From Chloroflexota bacterium (GTDB taxonomy: Bacteria; Chloroflexota; Limnocylindria; Limnocylindrales; CSP1-4): a stretch of DNA of 6,179 bases. Below, one piece after another: positions 1-6,084 of this stretch (positions are counted from its first letter, which is position 1; each line of letters opens with the position of its first letter). A model generated the notes under the pieces. The model was not told where the DNA came from. It ran no database searches and worked only from the letters and a program-made list of their open reading frames with translations. Both the position numbers and the translations under genes were made by a program. The DNA lies in assembly GCA_013695505.1 (NCBI GenBank), contig JACDAH010000282.1, positions 1 through 6,179 on the forward strand, written 5' to 3'.

Positions 1-296
1 GTCGAGTCAGCGCGGGCCCCGACCGCCAGCCCGAGCGCATCGATCAGGAGGCTCTTCCCGGCGCCGGTCTCGCCCGTGAACACGTTCAGGCCCGGCGCGA
101 GCTCGAGCCGGAGTCGCTCGATCAGGGCCAGATCGGTCACGGTCAGCTCGAGCAACCGCCCGATCGCCGGTTCAGCGGCCGCCGCGGCCGCGTCGGTGGG
201 CCCGTCGCCGGGCTCCTCGCCCATCTCCTCGCCCATCTCCTCGCCCATCTCCGCGCCGGCGGTCGCCGCGCGCGCCCGCTCGTCGGTCATCGCCAT
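1..296 (-). CDS. recN: DNA repair ATPase RecN, N-terminal part (3' end beyond window edge)
   Basis: RecN is an SMC-like ATPase that acts at DNA double-strand breaks during recombinational repair in the cytoplasm. About 98 N-terminal residues lie in the window and the gene runs off the left edge. The Walker A motif GETGAGKS is at residues 75-82 when counting from the ATG at 296, followed by LLIDALGLAVGARAD, which is typical of RecN. The family normally begins only a few residues before the strand that reads LLELTVTDLALIE, here at residues 48-60, so this protein would have an unusual extension of about 46 residues. The extension is acidic and alanine-rich and contains three MGEE repeats. In-frame candidate starts are ATG 296, ATG 290, the ATGs inside the repeat, and a TTG at 155-153 that matches the usual family start. 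None has a clear ribosome binding site, so the start is uncertain. It lies 35 bp downstream of nadK and is probably co-transcribed with it. The identification is firm. Confidence 0.93.
   Translation of the reverse strand, partial: MAMTDERARAATAGAEMGEEMGEEMGEEPGDGPTDAAAAAAEPAIGRLLELTVTDLALIERLRLELAPGLNVFTGETGAGKSLLIDALGLAVGARADS
213..248. repeat. Three perfect tandem copies of a 12-bp unit inside the recN 5' region
   Basis: The plus-strand unit ctcctcgcccat occurs three times without mismatch (213-224, 225-236, 237-248), followed by a degenerate start of a fourth copy. Read on the minus strand in the recN frame each copy encodes Met-Gly-Glu-Glu. Because the unit is a multiple of three, gain or loss of copies would keep the frame. 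Each copy also places GAGGAG directly before an ATG, giving several possible but badly spaced internal translation starts. Confidence 0.95.
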
Positions 297-331
297 CGCG
301 GACCCGCGCTCACGAGCTGCTCACGCGCTTC

Positions 332-1177
332 TCACGACGGCAGCAGCTCCACCTTCCGCCGGAAGAGGTCCCAGAACGGCTGGCTGCCGGCCGGTTCCAC
401 GAGGTGGATCGGGCGGGCCAGGGCCCGGACCTCGACGACGTCGCCGACGGCGATCGGCACGTCCTCGCGGCCGTCGATCGAGACGATCGCCTCGGTCGCA
501 TCGACGACCCGGCAGCGGACGACCTGGTCGGGCCCGACGACGACGGAACGAACCGTCGAGAGATAGGCTGCGATCGGCGTGACGATAAGGTTCCGGCTGT
601 CGGGGGCGACGATCGGGCCGCCGGCGCTGAACGAGTAGCCCGTTGAGCCGGTCGGGCTCGACACGACGAGGCCGTCGGCGATGAACGTGGCGACGTGGGT
701 CGGACCGATCGCGACATCGAGCCGGACGACCCGGGCGAGGGCGCCGCGCGCGACGACGATGTCGTTCAGCGCGTGGTGGACCGCCGCCGCGTCTTCGCGG
801 CCGGCCGGCAGGAGCCGTGCCTCCAGCGCCATCCGCGGGTCGATCGTGAACTCGCCGGCCATCAGCTTGGCGAGGACCGCCTCGAGCTCGACTGCCTCGA
901 CCTTGGACAGAAACCCGATCTTGCCCAGGTTCACGCCGAGGAGCGGGACGTCGACCTGGATGACGGCCCGCGCCGCCCGGAGCAGGGTCCCGTCACCGCC
1001 CAGGACGACGAGGATGTCGGACGACTCGAGCCCCTTGCAGAGCCCCTCGAAGTCCTGCGCCTGCGCCGCCCAGTGCTCGATGCCGTGCATCCGGCACCAG
1101 CCTTCGGCCCGCTCGCGCAGCTCGACGGCCGCTTCGTTGGTCGGGTTGTAGGCGAACCCGATCCGCTTCACGGTCAT
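332..1177 (-). CDS. nadK: NAD kinase (ATP- or polyphosphate-dependent)
   Basis: The protein (281 aa, normal family length) phosphorylates NAD+ to NADP+ in the cytoplasm and so sets the NADP(H) pool. The hallmark GGDGT loop is at residues 60-64, with the catalytic Asp at 62. The second conserved element LNDI is at 137-140, and the glycine-rich NAD-binding segment DGLVVSSPTGSTGYSFSAGG spans 168-187. GVNLGKIGFL at 81-90 is also typical. In the segment TPIAAYLSTVRSVVV (200-214) the position that is often PH in proteobacterial enzymes reads AY; the family varies here, so I attach little weight to it. The ATG start overlaps the tlyA stop as ATGA (1174-1177), and no Shine-Dalgarno sequence is visible upstream, so translation is probably coupled to tlyA. 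Phosphoryl donor preference (ATP versus polyphosphate) cannot be read with confidence. Identification is very secure. Confidence 0.97.
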   Translation of the reverse strand: MTVKRIGFAYNPTNEAAVELRERAEGWCRMHGIEHWAAQAQDFEGLCKGLESSDILVVLGGDGTLLRAARAVIQVDVPLLGVNLGKIGFLSKVEAVELEAVLAKLMAGEFTIDPRMALEARLLPAGREDAAAVHHALNDIVVARGALARVVRLDVAIGPTHVATFIADGLVVSSPTGSTGYSFSAGGPIVAPDSRNLIVTPIAAYLSTVRSVVVGPDQVVRCRVVDATEAIVSIDGREDVPIAVGDVVEVRALARPIHLVEPAGSQPFWDLFRRKVELLPS

Positions 1178-2049
1178 GGCTCGGCCCGCGGTGACGCCAT
1201 GATCGGGGCCGGCTCGGGCGGCCCGCCGGCGGCCGGCAGCTCGACGGCCTCAGCGATCCGCTCGCCGAGCTCCGCGCAGCTGGGCCCAGCCTGGAGATGA
1301 GCGAGGAACTCGCGATTGCCCTCCGGCCCGAGGATCGGTGAGGCGATCACCGCCCGCGTCCCGAGCCCGAAGGTGGCGGCATCCGCCGTGACGCGCTCGA
1401 GGACCGCACGATGAATCGCCGGGTCGCGGACGACGCCGTGGTCGGTCCCGCCCTTGCCGACCTCGAACTGGGGCTTGACGAGGGCCACGATCGGTGCCGA
1501 CGGCGCCTGGCGGAGCGTGGAGGCGATCGGTCCGAGGACGAGCCCGAGGGAGATGAATGACACGTCGATGACCGCGAGCTCGATCGGCTCGCCGAGGGTG
1601 TCGGCCGTCAGCGTCCGGGCGTTGAGCCGGTCATGGACCACGACTCGCGGGTCCCTCGCCACCCGATCGGCGAGCTGGCCGCGCCCGACATCGACGGCGT
1701 GGACCCGGGCGGCGCCGCGCTGGAGCAGGACGTCGGTGAAGCCACCCGTCGAGGCGCCCGCATCGAGGCAGACGATCCCGGCCGGATCGATCCCGAACGC
1801 CTCGAGGGCGGCGGCGAGCTTGTGGCCGCCGCGGCTGACGTAAGGGTCCGATTCGACGATCGCGATCGAAAGGTCCGGGTCGACGAGGTCGCCGGCCTTG
1901 CGATCGATCCGGACGGCGTCACCGATCCCGGTCCGGACCTTGCCGGCGAGGATCAGCGCCTGGGCGCGCGCGCGGCTGTCGGCCAGGCCACGCTCGACGA
2001 CGAGCTGGTCCAGCCGTTGACGGCGCCGCCGGCCGGTCGCGTTGCTCAC
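1174..2049 (-). CDS. tlyA: TlyA-family rRNA 2'-O-methyltransferase (S4 domain + FtsJ-like domain)
   Basis: TlyA methylates the ribose 2'-OH of cytidines in 16S and/or 23S rRNA using S-adenosylmethionine; in mycobacteria this modification is needed for capreomycin/viomycin susceptibility. The 291-aa protein has an N-terminal S4 RNA-binding domain (about 10-70, starting RQRLDQLVVERGLADSR), then SRGGHKL (72-78), the SAM-binding loop DAGASTGGFTD (96-106), DVSFISL (162-168), VKPQFEVGKGG (191-201) and GPEGNREFL (241-249). The likely K-D-K-E catalytic set is K77, D162, K192 and E247, by analogy with FtsJ-like enzymes. The last 30 residues are Pro/Ala/Glu-rich and probably disordered. The start is GTG; an in-frame TGA lies five codons upstream, so no other upstream start is possible, yet no ribosome binding site is seen. 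It is 94 bp downstream of dxs and overlaps nadK by four bases. Some TlyA homologues are also called haemolysins; the methyltransferase role is far better supported. Whether it is the long TlyA-I-like or TlyA-II-like type was not determined. Confidence 0.95.
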   Translation of the reverse strand: MSNATGRRRRQRLDQLVVERGLADSRARAQALILAGKVRTGIGDAVRIDRKAGDLVDPDLSIAIVESDPYVSRGGHKLAAALEAFGIDPAGIVCLDAGASTGGFTDVLLQRGAARVHAVDVGRGQLADRVARDPRVVVHDRLNARTLTADTLGEPIELAVIDVSFISLGLVLGPIASTLRQAPSAPIVALVKPQFEVGKGGTDHGVVRDPAIHRAVLERVTADAATFGLGTRAVIASPILGPEGNREFLAHLQAGPSCAELGERIAEAVELPAAGGPPEPAPIMASPRAEP

Positions 2050-2143
2050 GCGGCTATCGTGTCACAGCCGTCTTCGCCGCGAGTCAACTCGATGGCCGCC
2101 AGCGTGGCGTCCGGACAAGGACCCGGGGTTGAAAGCCGGTCCG
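2050..2143. other. Spacer between dxs and tlyA
   Basis: This 94-bp gap separates the dxs stop from the tlyA GTG. It holds a 12-bp dyad CGAGTCAACTCG at 2080-2091 (5-bp arms, 2-bp centre) and a perfect 8-bp palindrome GTCCGGAC at 2109-2116. On the minus strand the dyad contains TTGACT, which resembles a -35 box, but no credible -10 box follows at 16-19 bp. There is no T-tract, so I see no intrinsic terminator for dxs. tlyA may be transcribed by read-through from dxs or from a promoter I cannot recognise. Confidence 0.5.
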
Positions 2144-4192
2144 TCAGCCCGCCGCAACCGGCGAGACCGGGGGTTGATCGACGGATGGTGTCGCGGCACC
2201 AGCACCGATCTGGTCGAGCGTCTCTCGGATCTGCTCGGCCAGCCCCGGTCCGTCGAGCCGGAGCACGCGTCGCAGATCCGCCACGGATCCATGCTCGACG
2301 AACGCGTCGCCCGGAATCCCGATGATCCGGACCGGCACCTCGCGGAGGGCGTGGTCGGCGAGCCGGGCCTCTTCGATCGCCTCGAGCACGCCGACTCCGA
2401 AGCCGCCGGTGACGACGCTCTCCTCGAAGGTGACGACGAGTCGCTTGCCGCGCGCCTCGCCGAGGATCAGGTCCCGGTCGAGCGGCTTTGCGAAGCGGGC
2501 ATTGACGACCCCGATCGACCAGCCTTCGGCCGTCAGGAGGTCGGCGGCCTCGACGGCCCGGGCGACGATCGGACCGAAGCCGACGAACAGCAGATCCGTG
2601 CCGGTGCGGATCACCTCGCCCCGCCCGACCGGGATCACCGCCGCCTCGGTCGCCGCCAGTCCGAAGCCCGGATCGCGCGGGTAGTGCAGGGCGAACGGCC
2701 GGTCCTGGGCCAGTGCGGTCAGCAGGAGCGAACGGAGCTCCTGCTCGTCCTTGGGACTGGCGATCACGAGGTTCGGGAGCTGGCGCTGGGCCGGCAGCGT
2801 GAACATCCCCTGGTGGCTCGTTCCGTCCTCTCCGACCAGGCCGGCCCGGTCGACCGCGATCAGGACCGGCTGGTCGTTCTGGCAGACGTCGTGCACGGTC
2901 TGGTCGAACGCCCTCTGGAGGAACGTCGAGTAGAGCGCGACGACCGGCCGCATGCCGCCCATCGCGAGCCCCGTCGCGAGCGCCACGGAGTGCTGCTCGG
3001 CGATGCCCACGTCGATGAAGCGGTCGGGAAACTCGGCCTGGAAGTTCGAGAGGCCGGTCCCGGTCGGCATCCCGGCCGTGATGGCCACGATCCGCGGGTC
3101 GGTCCGGGCCTGGGCGATCAGCTCGCGGACGAACACGGCCGTGTAGTTCGGATGCTTGACCTGGCGGACGACCGCGGAGGCCGGGGCGGCGTCGTCGGCC
3201 ATCGATTCGGTCGGCATCGCGCCCGCCGCACCGGCGAGGTCCGCGTGGCTCTTTTCGTTCGTCGGTGGCGGGACGGCCATCGGCGGAAGGGCCGCGCCAT
3301 GGAACCCGATCTGGTCGGTTTCGGCCGGCCGGAAGCCGCGGCCCTTCTGGGTCCGGACGTGGACGATGACCGGACCCTTGAGCGAGAGGGCCTGCTGGAA
3401 GGTCGACAGGAGCGCCTTCAGATCGTGTCCCGGAATAAGGCCGATGTAGGTGATCCCGAGGTCCTCGAACAGGCGGCCCGGCTGGGCGAACGTCACGACC
3501 GACGCACGGAGGCGCTGGCTGAGCTCGCGGACCGTCGGGCCGACCGCCGGAATCTTGCCGACCAGCTCGTCATAGGCGGTCTTGCTCGACTGCCACGTCC
3601 CCGACAGCTTGATCTGGCTGAGGTACTTCGAGAGGCCGCCGACGGTCGGGCTGATCGACATCTCGTTGTCGTTGAGGACGATCAGGAGCTGCGTCTTCCG
3701 CTGGCCGATGTCGTTCAGGGCCTCGAGGCTGAGCCCGCTCGTGACCGCCGCATCACCCACGACGACGGCGATCTGCTCCTTGCCGTGGCGCAGGTCGCGG
3801 GCGGTCGCGAGCCCTTGCCCGATCGACAGCCCGGTCCCTGCGTGGCCCCCGTCGAAGACGTCGTGCTCGGACTCGCTCCGGCGCGGGAAGCCGCCGATCC
3901 CACCCAGCTGACGGAGCGTCCCGAACCGGCCGAACCGGCCCGTCAGGAGCTTGTGGGGGTAGGTTTGGTGGCCGGTGTCCCAGACGATCCGGTCGCGCGG
4001 CGACTCGAGCAGGCGGTGGAGCGCGATCGTGAGCTCGACGACGCCGAGGCTGCTGCCGAGATGGCCGCCGGTCGTGGCGACAGTCGCGATGATCGCGTCG
4101 CGAACCTCGGCGGCGAGCTGCTCGAGCTCGGCCTCGGTCAGTCGGCGCAAGTCGGCGGGTCCCTGGAGGGACGGCAGGATCGGGGCGGTCAC
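2144..4192 (-). CDS. dxs: 1-deoxy-D-xylulose-5-phosphate synthase
   Basis: Dxs condenses pyruvate with glyceraldehyde 3-phosphate, using thiamine diphosphate and Mg2+, to give DXP, the first step of the MEP isoprenoid pathway and a precursor of thiamine and pyridoxal. At 682 aa it is longer than the roughly 620 aa of E. coli. Recognisable elements are GGHLGSSLGVVELTIALH (42-59), WDTGHQTYPHKLLTGR (71-86), the diphosphate-binding motif GDAAVTSGLSLEALN (146-160) with LNDNEMSIS (173-181), DVGIAEQHSVALATG (394-408) including the catalytic Glu at 399, YSTFLQRAFDQ (421-431), GLVGEDGTSHQG (451-462) and YPRDPG (504-509). The usual GDG reads GDA here. A Pro/Ala-rich stretch at about 303-345, between the first two domains, and a tail after 660 account for the extra length. 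The start is GTG, with AGGAG at 4205-4209 about 12 nt upstream. The gene diverges from the FAD oxidoreductase gene and lies upstream of tlyA-nadK-recN. Identification is secure. Confidence 0.97.
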   Translation of the reverse strand: MTAPILPSLQGPADLRRLTEAELEQLAAEVRDAIIATVATTGGHLGSSLGVVELTIALHRLLESPRDRIVWDTGHQTYPHKLLTGRFGRFGTLRQLGGIGGFPRRSESEHDVFDGGHAGTGLSIGQGLATARDLRHGKEQIAVVVGDAAVTSGLSLEALNDIGQRKTQLLIVLNDNEMSISPTVGGLSKYLSQIKLSGTWQSSKTAYDELVGKIPAVGPTVRELSQRLRASVVTFAQPGRLFEDLGITYIGLIPGHDLKALLSTFQQALSLKGPVIVHVRTQKGRGFRPAETDQIGFHGAALPPMAVPPPTNEKSHADLAGAAGAMPTESMADDAAPASAVVRQVKHPNYTAVFVRELIAQARTDPRIVAITAGMPTGTGLSNFQAEFPDRFIDVGIAEQHSVALATGLAMGGMRPVVALYSTFLQRAFDQTVHDVCQNDQPVLIAVDRAGLVGEDGTSHQGMFTLPAQRQLPNLVIASPKDEQELRSLLLTALAQDRPFALHYPRDPGFGLAATEAAVIPVGRGEVIRTGTDLLFVGFGPIVARAVEAADLLTAEGWSIGVVNARFAKPLDRDLILGEARGKRLVVTFEESVVTGGFGVGVLEAIEEARLADHALREVPVRIIGIPGDAFVEHGSVADLRRVLRLDGPGLAEQIRETLDQIGAGAATPSVDQPPVSPVAAG

Positions 4193-4225
4193 GAGGGCGA
4201 TGGGCTCCTGGAATGGCGAGGTGTG

Positions 4226-4254
4226 GCGAATGGTCGCCTGTCGGACGCATTCGC
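4226..4254. repeat. Inverted repeat (hairpin) in the presumed dxs leader
   Basis: GCGAATG (4226-4232) and CATTCGC (4248-4254) are exact reverse complements, separated by 15 nt. Three further pairs (GTC at 4233-4235 with GAC at 4244-4246) can form after a one-base bulge, leaving an 8-nt loop. The stem would sit about 16 nt upstream of the dxs AGGAG in the dxs transcript. It could be an RNA structure affecting translation or a DNA operator. No T-run follows, so it is not an intrinsic terminator. Confidence 0.5.
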
Positions 4255-4369
4255 GCCGTCAGTTGCGGCGGATGACTCGTGCCATTGTAAATGTGGTCTC
4301 TGACACGGGCACGTTTTGTCACGGTGTCCGCAGCGTCCGGACCCTCTACGCTGGCGGTCTTCACCTCAC

Positions 4370-4374
4370 GGAGG
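4370..4374 (+). promoter_or_regulatory. Ribosome binding site that sets the oxidoreductase start
   Basis: GGAGG (within acGGAGGact) lies nine bases before the ATG at 4384. An alternative ATG at 4291 in the same frame would add 31 residues, but it has no such site in front and the added residues do not resemble the family, so the start at 4384 is preferred. Confidence 0.8.
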
Positions 4375-4383
4375 ACTCCCCCC

Positions 4384-5736
4384 ATGGAGACCGGCGATCC
4401 GCCGACCGGGACCCGGATGTTCCCTGCCTCGGCAATCCTGCCCGCGCATTCGGCTTACGACGTCCATCGGATCTCATTCAACGGAATCCTCGACCGGCGG
4501 CCTGCTGCCATCGTCCCGTGCACGACGACCGACGAGGTCGTCGCCGCCGTCCGCGCCGCGCGCGGAGCCGGGCTCCCGATCGCGATCCGCGGAGGCGGGC
4601 ACAGTGTCGCGGGTCATGGGATCGCGGACGACGCCCTGGTCGTATCGCTTGCAGCGATGCGCGGCGCGCACGTGGATCTGGAGCGAAGACTCGCCCACGC
4701 GGGCGGCGGCGCCCAATGGGATGACCTCGACGCAGCCGCATTCGCCCACGGGCTCGCCGTGCCGGGCGGCACATTCGGCGACACCGGAATCGGCGGGCTG
4801 ACCCTCGGCGGCGGACTGGGCTGGTTGATGCCGATCGCCGGCCTGACCTGCGACAACCTGGTCGAGGCGGAGGTCGTCACGGCAGACGGCTCGGTCGTCG
4901 TCGCCGGGCCGGGTGGGGACGAGGAGCTGCTCTGGGCCTTGCGCGGCGGAGGCGGCAACTTCGGCGTCGTCACGCGGTTCACCTATCGCATGACACCGAT
5001 CGGGCCGATGTTCGGTGGACGGATCGCCTTCCCCGCGACCGATGCGGGCGAGGTCCTTGATCGGCTCAACCGCATCGTCGCCGAGCACCCGACCGCGATC
5101 ATGCCAACGGTCAGCCTGCGCGCCCACCCCGACCTCGGACCGATCGTCGGCGTGCTCCTCGGCATCGTCGACGGCAGCGCTCCCGACGCGATCACCGAGA
5201 TCCTGCGGAACGGCCTCACACCGCTCCTCGACGAGCTCGGACCGATCACCTACCTGGAGCTCCAGGCCCTGACCGGGATCATGCCGTTCGGCCTGCGCAA
5301 TTACTGGAAGGGCCACTTTCTGCGCCAACTCGATTCCCCGACCTTTCGGCAGCTTGCCGAGGCGGTCGGCGCGCCCGACGCGATCGGCCAGAGTTTCATC
5401 CTGATCGAGGGCCTGGTCGGCGAGGGCCGCCGCGAACCCGCAGGCGGTGCTGCGTTCGGCCAGCGGGCCGCCCGCTGGAACGCCAGCGCGCTCGCGATCT
5501 GGGAATCACCGCAGGACGACGCGGCGGCGATCGGCTGGGCGCGGCGGGTTGCAGACATCCTCGAGCCGTCGTCGCTCACCGGCGGCGGCTACGTCAACTA
5601 CTCACCGGTCGACGAGACGGCCGAGCGGGTCCGGGCCGCGTACGGCACGGATCGATGGGAGCGGCTCGTGGCGGTGAAGCGTCGCTACGACCCGGACAAC
5701 GTCTTCCGGTTCAACCACAACATCCGCCCGGACTGA
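4384..5736 (+). CDS. FAD-binding oxidoreductase, PCMH/BBE (berberine bridge enzyme-like) family
   Basis: The 450-aa protein is a complete flavin oxidoreductase of the vanillyl-alcohol-oxidase superfamily. The N-terminal FAD domain has IVPCTTTDEVVAAVRAAR (43-60) and IRGGGHSVAGHG (68-79); His73 is the expected site of 8-alpha-histidyl FAD attachment. PGGTFGDTGIGGLTLGGGLG (127-146) follows; the Cys used for a second covalent FAD bond in plant BBE enzymes is absent (Phe131 at the aligned place), so one covalent bond is expected. GLTCDNLVEAEVVTADG (153-169) and LRGGGGNFGVVT (186-197) complete the domain. The middle part is the variable substrate domain, and the C-terminal BBE motif runs from YVNYSP (403) through RRYDPDNVFRFNHNIRP (431-447). 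There is no signal peptide or membrane segment, so it is probably cytoplasmic. Relatives oxidise sugars, alkaloids, polyketides or other alcohols; the substrate here cannot be predicted. It points against all neighbours and interrupts the xseB-dxs block, which suggests later insertion. Confidence 0.93.
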   Translation: METGDPPTGTRMFPASAILPAHSAYDVHRISFNGILDRRPAAIVPCTTTDEVVAAVRAARGAGLPIAIRGGGHSVAGHGIADDALVVSLAAMRGAHVDLERRLAHAGGGAQWDDLDAAAFAHGLAVPGGTFGDTGIGGLTLGGGLGWLMPIAGLTCDNLVEAEVVTADGSVVVAGPGGDEELLWALRGGGGNFGVVTRFTYRMTPIGPMFGGRIAFPATDAGEVLDRLNRIVAEHPTAIMPTVSLRAHPDLGPIVGVLLGIVDGSAPDAITEILRNGLTPLLDELGPITYLELQALTGIMPFGLRNYWKGHFLRQLDSPTFRQLAEAVGAPDAIGQSFILIEGLVGEGRREPAGGAAFGQRAARWNASALAIWESPQDDAAAIGWARRVADILEPSSLTGGGYVNYSPVDETAERVRAAYGTDRWERLVAVKRRYDPDNVFRFNHNIRPD

Positions 5737-5745
5737 CGCGGGCCT

Positions 5746-5769
5746 GGCGGGCAGGGCTGGGCTCCCGCC
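5746..5769. terminator. Possible bidirectional hairpin between convergent genes
   Basis: GGCGGG (5746-5751) pairs with CCCGCC (5764-5769) around a 12-nt loop, inside the 39-bp gap between the convergent stops of the oxidoreductase and xseB. No T-tract follows on either strand, so this is at best a weak or Rho-assisted terminator. In such GC-rich DNA a 6-bp stem may arise by chance. Confidence 0.3.
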
Positions 5770-5775
5770 GCGCGA

Positions 5776-6084
5776 TCAGCCCTCCGTCGCCTCGTCGGCC
5801 GCGATCTCGCGCGCCTCGAGGCCGCCGCCGGGGCGGCTGACGAGCTGGCGGACGCGAAGCTCGGCCTCGCCCAACAGCTTCTCGCAGTGGCGCTGGAGGG
5901 CGACGGCACGCTCCGTCCGGGCGATCGTGTCCTCAAGAGAGAGGCCGCCGGCCTCGAGCTCGGCGACCGCGGCCCGCAGCTCGGCGAACGCGTCGTCGAA
6001 CGACAGCCGGGCGATCGACGGGTCGCCGGGTGGGTCGATCGGCGGCGGATCGATCGGCGCCGTGGTCGTCGTCTCAGCGGTCAT
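5776..6084 (-). CDS. xseB: Exodeoxyribonuclease VII small subunit
   Basis: XseB is the small subunit of exonuclease VII, which binds several copies to the catalytic XseA subunit and degrades single-stranded DNA to oligonucleotides. The 102-aa product has the short helical-hairpin domain at about 27-82: LSFDDAFAELRAAVAELEAG, then LSLEDTIARTERAVALQRHCEKLLGEAELRVRQL, matching the family closely. The N-terminal 25 residues are Thr/Pro-rich and include PIDPPPIDPP; the C-terminal 20 are acidic and likely disordered. The ATG at 6084 was chosen because GAGGAG lies four bases upstream. A longer reading to 6144 has no family similarity and overlaps the membrane-protein gene upstream. The start overlaps the end of that gene by 11 bp, indicating co-transcription and probable translational coupling. 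The expected partner xseA is not in the window and may lie further upstream. Confidence 0.92.
   Translation of the reverse strand: MTAETTTTAPIDPPPIDPPGDPSIARLSFDDAFAELRAAVAELEAGGLSLEDTIARTERAVALQRHCEKLLGEAELRVRQLVSRPGGGLEAREIAADEATEG

Larger units (their letters stand above)
4193..4383. promoter_or_regulatory. Divergent intergenic region between dxs and the FAD oxidoreductase gene
   Basis: This 191-bp spacer must carry promoters for two divergent genes. For dxs (minus strand) a good -10-like hexamer TACAAT lies at 4289-4284, but the best hexamer 17 bp upstream (GTGCCC) matches a -35 box at only three positions. A start near 4277 would give a leader of about 85 nt. For the oxidoreductase (plus strand) the best pair I see is GTGTCC at 4324-4329 and TACGCT at 4347-4352, with 17 bp between, each matching consensus at only three positions. 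A dyad TGACA-N11-TGTCA (4301-4321) lies between the two sets and could be an operator. Composition around 4283-4320 is visibly more AT-rich than the flanking genes, as expected of a promoter region. No coding sequence is evident here. Confidence 0.4.

Noticed and set aside
695..1300. A 201-codon plus-strand frame opposite nadK and the end of tlyA
   Set aside because: It is antisense to two secure genes and made of Asp/Arg/Glu-rich low-complexity sequence.
2059..2087. Promoter for tlyA using TTGACT (minus strand, 2087-2082)
   Set aside because: At a spacing of 16-19 bp no sequence resembles a -10 box; TTGACT is more simply part of a short dyad.
2109..2142. GGACC/GGTCC pairing (2119-2123 with 2138-2142) and the GTCCGGAC palindrome as a dxs terminator
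   Set aside because: The stem is only 5 bp, has a 14-nt loop and no T-tract, and such pairings are frequent by chance at this GC content.
2042..4303. A 753-codon open frame on the plus strand fully antisense to dxs
   Set aside because: It is the mirror of a real, highly conserved gene in GC-rich DNA, where stop codons are rare on the opposite strand. The product is an Arg/Asp/Glu-rich low-complexity sequence with no recognisable domain.
4291..4383. A 31-residue N-terminal extension of the oxidoreductase from the ATG at 4291
   Set aside because: The GGAGG nine bases before the ATG at 4384 and the family's usual N-terminus both favour the shorter protein; the extension covers the probable promoter.
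3753..4385. A 210-codon minus-strand frame overlapping the dxs start and the divergent spacer
   Set aside because: It shares most of its length with dxs in another frame and its product is an Arg/Pro/Ala-rich composition artefact.
4474..5328. A 284-codon minus-strand frame opposite the FAD oxidoreductase gene
   Set aside because: The sense strand encodes a complete recognisable family with a good ribosome binding site; the antisense product has no family features.
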